Source: an uncultured Flavobacteriia bacterium
GTDB taxonomy: Bacteria; Bacteroidota; Bacteroidia; Flavobacteriales_D; Crocinitomicaceae
Reading direction: 5' to 3'
DNA length: 7,113 bases
NCBI GenBank assembly: GCA_903887095.1
Contig: CAISOQ010000434.1
Location: forward strand, 1-7,113
In this document: positions 1 to 5,889 of the stretch, in pieces
How positions within the stretch are numbered: position 1 is the first letter of the stretch
Layout of the letters: every line of letters begins with the position of its first letter
The notes under the pieces: generated by a model
Seen by the model: only the letters and a program-made list of their open reading frames with translations
Database searches by the model: none
What the model was told of the DNA's origin: nothing
Position numbers and translations under genes: made by a program

Positions 1-842
1 CTCAGTACCCTTTTTTATTAGTAAAAGATGCTATCGTTGATACTTTTCGCGATAAAGAAGGAAATCGTCCAAATGTACAGGTGAAAGGTCCTCAAGTACT
101 ATTTGATTTATACATCAATAATACAAATGTTACAATTTCTCTAAACACAAGTGGAGTTCCTCTTTTTCAACGTGGATATAGGCAAGCGACAGGGGAGGCA
201 CCATTGAATGAAGTTGTTGCGGCTGCTCTGATCCGGATGACAGGTTGGGATAAAAAAACGGATTTTATAGACCCTTTTTGTGGCTCTGGAACACTTTTAA
301 TCGAAGCTGCGCTGCTTGCTGCGGATTTGCCTTCGAATTTAGAACGACAGCATTATGCATTCAAGAATTTTAAAAACTTTAGTGCTGATATTTGGGAAGA
401 AATGTACAATGCGAGTATCAAGAGAGTAAGTTCTTTGCCTTGTCGCATTTATGGATCAGATCACAATGCTGAAATGATTACAAAAGCAAGAAGAAATTTG
501 CGCGGTTTGCCAGTTGGTCGATTTGTTGAGACTTCTGTATTAGAGTTTGATGAAGTTAAAAACCCGGGTAATGGAGGAATTGTTTTGACAAATCCACCAT
601 ATGGTGAAAGAATGGGGACTGATATCGAAGTTTTATACGAGAAACTTGGAGATTGGATGAAGCAAGAAATGAAAGGTTTTGATTGTTGGATGATTTCTTC
701 TTCTGAGTCAGGATTTAAATCATTAGGCTTACGTCCAGATAAAAAAATCCGATTATACAACGGTGAACTAGAGTGTAGTTTCCGAAAGTTCTCCATCTAT
801 CAAGGATCGAAGAAAGAAAAATCTTCTGAGGAAAATGAATGA
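1..842 (+). CDS. THUMP-domain class I SAM-dependent RNA methyltransferase, RlmL/YpsC type (5' partial)
   Basis: The frame is open from base 3 to the TGA at 840-842, giving 279 visible residues. The GTG at 81 is an internal valine, not a start: coding sequence of THUMP character (QYPFLLVKDAIVDTF) runs in from the window edge. Relatives are usually about 380-390 residues, so roughly the first 100 are missing. After the THUMP remnant comes a Rossmann methyltransferase domain: a TGEAPLNE segment, motif I DPFCGSGTLLIEAA (visible residues about 90-103) for S-adenosylmethionine binding, the GSDHN acidic strand (about 151-155), and the catalytic NPPYGER motif (about 197-203), typical of N2-guanine or N6-adenine methylation. 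The tail is short and rich in Lys and Glu. By family, it probably makes m2G in 23S rRNA, as the N-terminal module of E. coli RlmL does (m2G2445), but the exact target nucleotide is inferred. It is convergent with gltA, with a shared terminator between them. Confidence 0.93.
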   Translation, partial: QYPFLLVKDAIVDTFRDKEGNRPNVQVKGPQVLFDLYINNTNVTISLNTSGVPLFQRGYRQATGEAPLNEVVAAALIRMTGWDKKTDFIDPFCGSGTLLIEAALLAADLPSNLERQHYAFKNFKNFSADIWEEMYNASIKRVSSLPCRIYGSDHNAEMITKARRNLRGLPVGRFVETSVLEFDEVKNPGNGGIVLTNPPYGERMGTDIEVLYEKLGDWMKQEMKGFDCWMISSSESGFKSLGLRPDKKIRLYNGELECSFRKFSIYQGSKKEKSSEENE

Positions 843-846
843 TCAT

Positions 847-877
847 AAAAAAAGCACGACTGAATCGTGCTTTTTTT
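847..877. terminator. Bidirectional Rho-independent terminator between convergent genes
   Basis: This is a perfect 13-bp inverted repeat: AAAAAAAGCACGA (847-859) pairs with TCGTGCTTTTTTT (865-877) around a 5-nt loop. The GC-containing core (GCACGA/TCGTGC) is flanked by A7 and T7, so either strand ends in a U tract. It starts 4 nt after the methyltransferase stop and ends 2 nt short of the gltA stop on the other strand, as expected for a terminator shared by two convergent genes. Confidence 0.93.
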
Positions 878-879
878 AA

Positions 880-2166
880 TTATCTCTTGGAAATATCAAC
901 GTAATCTCGCGGTGTATAACCGATGTAAATTTGACGTGGACGTCCGATTGGTTCTTTGTTTTCTGTCATTTCTTTCCATTGAGCAATCCATCCTGGTAGT
1001 CTACCTAACGCAAACATTACAGTGAACATTTCAGTTGGAATCCCCAGTGCTTTGTAAATGATTCCTGAGTAGAAATCAACATTTGGATAAAGATTTCGTG
1101 CTTTGAAATACTCATCTTCCAATGCCACTTTCTCCAATTTTTTAGCGATTTCCAACATCGGATCGTTGATTCCTAATTTGGTCAAAATGTCATCACATGC
1201 TTTTTTGATGATTTTAGCACGCGGATCGAAGTTCTTGTAAACTCTATGTCCAAACCCCATCAAGCGGAAAGGGTCTTCTTTGTCTTTTGCCTTTTGTACC
1301 CATTTGTCTACATCTCCTCCATCTTGATGGATCTTCTCTAGCATTTCAATTACTTCCTGATTTGCTCCACCGTGAAGTGGTCCCCAAAGTGCCGAAATAC
1401 CAGCTGAAATAGTAGCGTAAAGATTAGCCTGTGACGATCCAACTATTCTTACAGTAGAAGTAGAGCAGTTTTGTTCGTGATCGGCATGTAAAATTAAAAG
1501 CTTGTTTAATGCATCAACAACTACTGGGTCGATTTTGTAATCTTCTGTTGGCATTGCGAACATCATGTGCAAGAAATTCTTACAGTAATCGTATTCATTT
1601 CTTGGATACATAAAAGGATGACGCATTGCGTTCTTATACGACCAAGCCGCCAAGGTTGGCAATTTCGCCAAGAGTCGGTGAATTGTCAAATCTTTTGCTT
1701 CACTGCTTCTATTTGGGTCGAGAGACTCTGGATAGAAAGTTGAAAGTGAGCAGATCATTGAAGACAAAACTCCCATTGGATGCGCCTTAGCTGGGTAAGC
1801 CTCGAAAAATTGTTTCATGTCTTCATGAACCAATGTATGCTTTGTAATGCTGTTCTTGAAATTATCGAGCTGAGCTTGTGTAGGGAGTTCACCATAAATT
1901 AAAAGGTAAGCTACCTCAAGAAAAGTTGCCTTTTCTGCCAATTGTTCAATAGGGTAACCACGGTAATGCAAAATTCCCTCTTCTCCGTCAAGAAAAGTGA
2001 TCTTACTTTTCGTAGCTCCTGTGTTTTTGTAACCCGTATCCAAAGTTACATAGCCAGTTGTATCACGTAACTTACTGATATCAATAGCTTTCTCATTTTC
2101 TGTTCCTACTACAACTGGAAATTCGTATGTTTTACCATCCAGTTCGATTTTGGCAACTTCGCTCAT
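880..2166 (-). CDS. gltA: Citrate synthase, hexameric Gram-negative (GltA) type
   Basis: This cytoplasmic enzyme condenses acetyl-CoA and oxaloacetate to citrate, the entry step of the TCA cycle. The 428-residue product matches the usual length of E. coli-type GltA (427). An N-terminal beta-rich segment with SKITFLDGEEGILHYRG (about 54-70) marks the GltA-like branch. The oxaloacetate-binding region LILHADHEQNCSTSTVR spans about 224-240. The catalytic residues are all present: His265 in WGPLHGGAN, His307 in MGFGHRVYKNFDPRA and Asp364 in NVDFYSGI. Substrate-contacting arginines are visible at 389 (LGRLPGW) and 409 (IGRPRQIY). The ATG at 2164-2166 gives an N-terminus typical of the family. The upstream sequence is A-rich with no clear Shine-Dalgarno, which is common in Bacteroidota. 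A 101-bp gap separates it from the peptidase gene on the same strand, and I see no convincing promoter in that gap. Confidence 0.98.
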   Translation of the reverse strand: MSEVAKIELDGKTYEFPVVVGTENEKAIDISKLRDTTGYVTLDTGYKNTGATKSKITFLDGEEGILHYRGYPIEQLAEKATFLEVAYLLIYGELPTQAQLDNFKNSITKHTLVHEDMKQFFEAYPAKAHPMGVLSSMICSLSTFYPESLDPNRSSEAKDLTIHRLLAKLPTLAAWSYKNAMRHPFMYPRNEYDYCKNFLHMMFAMPTEDYKIDPVVVDALNKLLILHADHEQNCSTSTVRIVGSSQANLYATISAGISALWGPLHGGANQEVIEMLEKIHQDGGDVDKWVQKAKDKEDPFRLMGFGHRVYKNFDPRAKIIKKACDDILTKLGINDPMLEIAKKLEKVALEDEYFKARNLYPNVDFYSGIIYKALGIPTEMFTVMFALGRLPGWIAQWKEMTENKEPIGRPRQIYIGYTPRDYVDISKR

Positions 2167-2267
2167 GCTTTTAGCTTTTCTCGTTTTATCCCGCCTAAAT
2201 TAACAAAGAAATTCTTTCAAAAAACAATGGATTCAGAATAATTTTGAAAAAATTGAACCTTCATCTA

Positions 2268-3419
2268 TCATAGATTTTCTAAAGTGTAATCAAGCATCAT
2301 GGTAAACAAATGATTTCGTGTATTTCCGCCATAGATCCCGTGATTCCTGTTTGGATAAATAAATAAATCAAATTGTTTGTTTGCACGAACAAGTGCGTTG
2401 ATCATTTCCATAGAGTTTTGGTAGTGTACATTGTCATCGCCAGAACCGTGAATCAGGAAATATTTTCCTTTCAGTAAATGAACAAAATTGATTGGTGAAT
2501 TATCGTCATAACCAGTTTCATTTTCTTTGGGCGTGCGCATAAATCGCTCGGTGTAAATGTTGTCATAATACCTCCAGTTTGTAACCGGTGCGACAGAAAT
2601 CCCCATCTTGAAGTAATCAGCCCCTTTGGTCATTGCTAGTGAAGTCATAAAACCACCAAAACTCCATCCTTGGATGCCGATGCGATTGGGGTCAACATAA
2701 GGTAGCTTTTGAAGCTCTTTGGCTGTATTGATAAAGTCTTCAGTTTCCAGTTTTCCCAATTGCAGATAGGTTGATTTTTTAAATGCAGATCCTCTGTACA
2801 TGGTGCCTCTTGGATCCACGGAAACGACAATGTATCCTTTTTGAGAAAGTAACTGATGATAGAGATAATCATTCCCATCCCATGAATCTGATACTTCGTT
2901 GTGTCCGGGACCTCCATATATAGTCACATAAACTGGGTATTTTTGATTTGGATTGAAATTAACCGGTTTGATCATCCAGCCATTCAAGGTGGTATTTCCA
3001 GATTGAAATTTTACGAATTCTTTTTTGGATAAATTATAGCCTGAAAGGGTTGTTTTTAGTTTAATGTTGTCTTCCAAGACAGAAATTTCTTTTCCTAAAT
3101 TGTCACACAAGGTATAGACAGGTGGTGTATTTGCATTTGAATATGTTTTTACAAAATACTTCATTCCCGTGGTGAATTCGGCTTCATTGTATCCGGTTTC
3201 AGAGGAGATAGAAGAAATAACAGATCCATCTAAGTTGATTCGGTAAATGCCTTTAGAAATAGCATCCTTTTGCGCTGCAGAGAAATAGATTTGCCCTTCT
3301 TTTTCATCAATACCGTAAAATTCTATGACATCCCAATTTCCTTTTGTAATCTGTTCACTTTTGCCATCAAAACTTAGCTTATAAATATGATTGAAGCCAT
3401 CTGCTTCGCTTGTTCTCAA
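2268..3419 (-). CDS. DPP IV C-terminal fragment: end of propeller and catalytic alpha/beta-hydrolase domain
   Basis: This 383-residue frame carries the catalytic half. TSEADGFNHIYKL (about 3-15) is a conserved propeller strand of DPP IV. The Tyr of YGGPGHN (168) is the oxyanion-hole residue. Ser253 in GWSFGGF is the nucleophile. WRYYDNIYTERF (about 282-293) lines the proline pocket. Asp328 and Asn330 in HGSGDDNVHY and His360 in NRNHGI complete the active site. The nominal start at 3417-3419 is a TTG that reads as an internal leucine. The same frame continues upstream with good family sequence (SDSYVEIDNNLLILSDGNT) to the A9 run near 3509, and a stop lies just beyond that. This is therefore the continuation of the preceding fragment, not an independent gene, and I see no ribosome-binding site of its own. 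Confidence 0.8.
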   Translation of the reverse strand: MRTSEADGFNHIYKLSFDGKSEQITKGNWDVIEFYGIDEKEGQIYFSAAQKDAISKGIYRINLDGSVISSISSETGYNEAEFTTGMKYFVKTYSNANTPPVYTLCDNLGKEISVLEDNIKLKTTLSGYNLSKKEFVKFQSGNTTLNGWMIKPVNFNPNQKYPVYVTIYGGPGHNEVSDSWDGNDYLYHQLLSQKGYIVVSVDPRGTMYRGSAFKKSTYLQLGKLETEDFINTAKELQKLPYVDPNRIGIQGWSFGGFMTSLAMTKGADYFKMGISVAPVTNWRYYDNIYTERFMRTPKENETGYDDNSPINFVHLLKGKYFLIHGSGDDNVHYQNSMEMINALVRANKQFDLFIYPNRNHGIYGGNTRNHLFTMMLDYTLENL

Positions 3420-3450
3420 AATTGTATTTCCATCCGAAAGAATGAGTAGG

Positions 3451-4443
3451 TTATTGTCTATTTCGACATAGCTGTCTGATTTTTCTTGAAAAAATACCTT
3501 TTGTGAAATTTTTTTTTCCTTTCAAGTCAATTAAATGGTATTTCAAATCATTTTGATGACGATTCAAGGTTTGTAGAATTAATTTATTGGAATTACCCGA
3601 CCATTCGATTCTTGGGATGTACTCATACTCACCCAAATCAATTGGCGAAATCTTACCTGATTTTACAGTTACGATATGTGCTGTGACTTTACTATTGTCT
3701 TCACCGGCTTTTGGGTATTTATAGGAATAATTTTGTGGGTATAATTCGCCATAATATGTAAGATTAAACTCTTTAACTTCTTTTTCATTAAAACGAAGAA
3801 AACCAATGTATTTGCTGTCTGGCGACCAGTCATATGCTTTTGTGATTGAAAATTCTTCTTCATATACCCAATCCGTTGTACCATTGATGACTTTGTTTCT
3901 TTTACCATCTTGAGTGAGCTTTTTGACCTTTCCAGATGCGATGTCTTTCACATAAAGGTCGTTTTTGTAGATGTATGAAACCATCGTTCCGTCAGGCGAA
4001 TGTTCTGCAAGCGTTTGAGGTTGGTGTTTTTCATCTAATGCTGTCAATGTTCCTGTTTTCAGATCAAATAAAAAGTGAACAGCAGTATAACTTCTACGAT
4101 AGATGGAAGTTGTTTGGGTCGTAAGTAATACTTTCGTTTCATCCTCGTTGAAAAAATAGTCGTCAATAGTAATTTTATCACCTTGATACGCTAATTTTTC
4201 TGCTGATATAAGCACAGTTCCTGCTCCATTTGAATTTGTAATTTCATGTTTGGAAATAGATTGCTCACCATTTTTATCATTGAGGCGAGTAAAATGAAGA
4301 CCATCTTGCATCGATCGAAAACCTTCAATTCCTTCACCTCTGAATTCATAATTTTTCCAAATTTTCTCAACGCTCAGCGCTTGTGCAATTCCCGAGTTAC
4401 TGAAGGCAACAAATAGGAGTGATAATAGAAATGCATTTTTCAT
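3451..4443 (-). CDS. DPP IV N-terminal fragment: signal peptide and most of the beta-propeller
   Basis: As written, this frame gives 330 residues ending at the TAA at 3451-3453. Residues 1-22 are a signal peptide: Lys3, a hydrophobic core FLLSLLFVAF, then likely cleavage near Ala20 or Ala22. Propeller blades follow, with repeated SPDG/SPDS-type turns (HSPDGTMVSYIY about 148-159, DWSPDSKYIGFLRF about 205-218). DWVYEEEF at 191-198 holds the glutamates that bind the substrate amino group in DPP IV. YKYPKAGEDN (241-250) is also typical of the family. Residues up to about 311 (DLKGKK) are authentic. The last 19 residues, after the A9 run, are a frameshift tail unlike a propeller. Translated alone, it would lack the whole catalytic domain. 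Confidence 0.8.
   Translation of the reverse strand: MKNAFLLSLLFVAFSNSGIAQALSVEKIWKNYEFRGEGIEGFRSMQDGLHFTRLNDKNGEQSISKHEITNSNGAGTVLISAEKLAYQGDKITIDDYFFNEDETKVLLTTQTTSIYRRSYTAVHFLFDLKTGTLTALDEKHQPQTLAEHSPDGTMVSYIYKNDLYVKDIASGKVKKLTQDGKRNKVINGTTDWVYEEEFSITKAYDWSPDSKYIGFLRFNEKEVKEFNLTYYGELYPQNYSYKYPKAGEDNSKVTAHIVTVKSGKISPIDLGEYEYIPRIEWSGNSNKLILQTLNRHQNDLKYHLIDLKGKKNFTKGIFSRKIRQLCRNRQ
3509..3517 (-). other. A9 homopolymer at the frame break of the DPP IV gene
   Basis: The plus strand has nine T residues, read as GGAAAAAAAAATTTC on the coding strand. The upstream frame reads GGA AAA AAA AAT TTC and meets a stop 19 codons after the Lys-Lys pair. The downstream frame needs GGA AAA AAA ATT TCA, that is eight A residues. 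The conserved protein sequence runs cleanly up to and away from this run, so the break lies here within a few bases. A run of nine A is long enough to allow RNA polymerase slippage and is also a classic spot for indel errors in sequencing. Confidence 0.85.
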
Positions 4444-4790
4444 TCGTTGGATTTAAATTTTCAATGACGAATATAGCCAATGTTTTAGTTGACTTTTGAT
4501 TTTTGGTTCAAAACCTTATTATTCTGTTAATATTTTCATAAAGCTATTTTCAAGAAAAATAATTTACATTTGTTCAGAATTCTTTCATGTCCTCCTTGAT
4601 GCTGAATTTTTGTTCAGGCTGAAACCATGAAAAGAATAAAACCTCGGAATGAAAATTTGATGTTTTTCTATACATGCAGCGGTTCTATGACTTCTAACCT
4701 AGTCTTCGTGAGCATTTTTGAAATACCAACTATTTTACTTGATTTTTCGTTCTTCAATGTAGCACTGCAATTATCTTAAACTTCATAACT
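4444..4790. other. Divergent intergenic region (347 bp) between DPP IV and lamin-tail genes
   Basis: This AT-rich stretch should contain promoters for both divergent genes. A perfect match to the Bacteroidota -7 consensus TAnnTTTG occurs on the plus strand (TACATTTG, 4565-4572), but there is no TTG at the expected -33 spacing and it lies about 220 bp before the lamin-tail start. On the minus strand, TAAGGTTTTG (4518 down to 4509) is a near match, also without a -33 partner. An imperfect inverted repeat lies at 4579-4637. A 50-codon ORF (4627-4779, +) is present but unsupported. No RNA gene or mobile-element remnant is recognisable. Confidence 0.6.
4579..4637. repeat. Imperfect inverted repeat with nested small hairpin
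   Basis: ATTCTTTCATG (4579-4589) pairs with CATGAAAAGAAT (4626-4637), giving 11 bp with one bulged A. Inside it, CTGAA (4602-4606) pairs with TTCAG (4613-4617) around a 6-nt loop. The 9-mer TTTGTTCAG also occurs as a direct repeat at 4569-4577 and 4609-4617. No U tract follows, so it is not a terminator. It could be a structured 5' leader or an operator, or it may be chance in AT-rich sequence. Confidence 0.3.
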
Positions 4791-5846
4791 ATGAAAAAAT
4801 CATTACTTTTCTTTACACTTTTTTCAGGATTATCAACTTTTGCTCAAAATTGTTCGGATTTGTTTATTTCCGAATATGTTGAGGGTTGGTCGAATAACAA
4901 AGCACTTGAAATCTACAATCCTACTTCATCTCCAATAAATTTGAGTAATTATTTTGTAGCGCGTTATTCGAATGGTTCTACAACAGCTACCGGGGCAAAT
5001 GCGATACAGTTAAATGGCACCATAGCTCCTTTTAATGTGTATGTTGCTGTGCTGGACAAGCAAGATCCTAACGGCACAGGTCAAGAAGCCCCAGTATGGG
5101 ATTCATTGCTGGCAAGAGCGGATGGTTTTTATGCCCCGGTTTACAATACCAATAACTCATTTTATTGGAATGGAAATGACGCAGTTATGTTGGGTAAAGG
5201 GACACTTTCTTCTGATCCTACAGCAAATGTAACAACAGCTACTGGTTTTGCTATTGTTGATATTTTTGGGAAGATTGGTGAAAACCCTGCAAATGCATCA
5301 GGTGTTGCTTCTGCAAATGATGGAGCATGGTCAACTGGATTTCCATATAGTTCTGGTCAAGGTGTATTGGTAACCTCTGATCACTCTTTACTGAGAAAAG
5401 CTTCAATTCAAAAAGGTGTAGCAACGCCAGTTTCTTTTTTCAATCCTCTCAGCGAATGGGATACAATTCCTGCTGTAATTGTTCGATTAGACCCTGCTAC
5501 AGGTGATACTATTTTGGGTTCCACAGGAAGTCCTATTTTGGATGGTAACTGGAATTCGTTGGGCATACATTCATGTGAATGTGCTCCTGCAGCCGTTCAA
5601 TCAATCAAGCAAAATGCTGAGCTTTCTATTTTTCCAAATCCAACAAGTGGAATCGTTTATTTGAAAGGTGCATCAATGGTGGAAAAAGTGCTTGTATACA
5701 ATGCACTTGGCCAATTAGTGGAAAGCGTGAACAACAATTCAAAGTCTGTTTTGTCAATAGATTTGGGAACGATGAAGGGACTTTACCTTTTGAAAATCAC
5801 AGATGCTTCGGGTGAACAGATTACCAAACGAGTAATTGTAAAATAA
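4791..5846 (+). CDS. Secreted lamin-tail-domain protein with T9SS type A C-terminal sorting domain
   Basis: The product is a 351-residue exported protein with no recognisable enzyme domain. Residues 1-18 are a signal peptide (MKKSLLFFTLFSGLSTFA, then Gln19). A lamin-tail domain (LTD) begins at about 21 with the hallmark FISEYVEG...NNKALEIYNPTS, then NLSNYFVARYSNG, and FYWNGNDAVMLGKG (about 123-136). Further LTD-type elements, HSLLRKASI (198-206) and SEWDTIP (221-227), lead to SLGIHSCEC (256-264), the usual end of this bacterial LTD form. The C-terminal 75 residues are a T9SS sorting domain: FPNPTSGIVYLKG (281-293), VLVYNALGQLV (300-310), and a final GLYLLKITDASGEQITKRVIVK-type strand pair. 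By family rules it is exported by Sec, moved across the outer membrane by T9SS, and released or anchored after removal of this domain. The function is unknown; LTDs are associated with surface, nuclease and adhesin proteins. The receptor gene follows after 43 bp. Confidence 0.9.
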   Translation: MKKSLLFFTLFSGLSTFAQNCSDLFISEYVEGWSNNKALEIYNPTSSPINLSNYFVARYSNGSTTATGANAIQLNGTIAPFNVYVAVLDKQDPNGTGQEAPVWDSLLARADGFYAPVYNTNNSFYWNGNDAVMLGKGTLSSDPTANVTTATGFAIVDIFGKIGENPANASGVASANDGAWSTGFPYSSGQGVLVTSDHSLLRKASIQKGVATPVSFFNPLSEWDTIPAVIVRLDPATGDTILGSTGSPILDGNWNSLGIHSCECAPAAVQSIKQNAELSIFPNPTSGIVYLKGASMVEKVLVYNALGQLVESVNNNSKSVLSIDLGTMKGLYLLKITDASGEQITKRVIVK

Positions 5847-5874
5847 GATATTACCGGTTCCGACTAACTATTTT

Positions 5875-5881
5875 AAAGGTG
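5875..5881 (+). promoter_or_regulatory. Shine-Dalgarno-like site before the TonB receptor
   Basis: AAAGGTG lies 8 nt upstream of the ATG at 5890-5892. It is the clearest ribosome-binding-like motif in the window and supports this start, which also gives a well-formed signal peptide. The 43-bp gap from the previous stop contains no terminator hairpin, so co-transcription with the lamin-tail gene is likely. Confidence 0.5.
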
Positions 5882-5889
5882 CATTTTTA

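Larger units (their letters stand above)
2268..4443 (-). pseudogene. dpp4: Dipeptidyl peptidase IV (S9B serine peptidase), interrupted by a one-base frameshift
   Basis: Two minus-strand frames together encode one dipeptidyl peptidase IV. The N-terminal frame runs from the ATG at 4441-4443 and the C-terminal frame ends at the TGA at 2268-2270. Dropping one A from the A9 run at 3509-3517 joins them into 724 residues, the normal length for bacterial DPP IV. Restored features are a signal peptide (1 to about 20-22), a beta-propeller (about 30-460) with the amino-terminus-binding motif DWVYEEEF (Glu195-197), and an alpha/beta-hydrolase domain. The hydrolase has the oxyanion-hole YGGPGHN (Tyr509) and the triad Ser594 (GWSFGGF), Asp669 (HGSGDDNVHY) and His701 (NRNHGI). 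The enzyme would cleave X-Pro dipeptides from peptide N-termini in the periplasm. Nothing else looks decayed, so this may be a recent mutation, a homopolymer sequencing error, or a gene rescued by slippage. The term pseudogene is provisional. Confidence 0.85.

Noticed and set aside
81..83. GTG as the start of the methyltransferase gene
   Set aside because: The frame stays open to the window edge with THUMP-like sequence upstream; the GTG is an internal valine.
461..796. 111-residue minus-strand ORF antisense to the methyltransferase gene
   Set aside because: It is a shadow of a strongly conserved coding frame, has no recognisable domain, and its composition follows the opposite strand.
2196..2230. 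TTTCTTTG on the minus strand as a gltA promoter -7 box with an upstream TTG
   Set aside because: One consensus position is wrong and the spacing to the TTG is only 13 nt, shorter than the usual gap of roughly 17-23.
2215..2249. TTTCAAAA/TTTTGAAA inverted repeat as a terminator after the peptidase gene
   Set aside because: The 8-bp stem is nearly all A-T with a 19-nt loop and would be too weak; no proper hairpin plus U tract is formed.
3417..3419. TTG as an independent start for the C-terminal peptidase fragment
   Set aside because: The same frame continues upstream with DPP IV-like sequence to the A9 run, there is no ribosome-binding site, and the TTG reads as an internal leucine.
3669..4124. 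Short ORFs of 62-79 residues on both strands within the DPP IV N-terminal half
   Set aside because: They overlap clear propeller coding sequence in other frames and show no family features.
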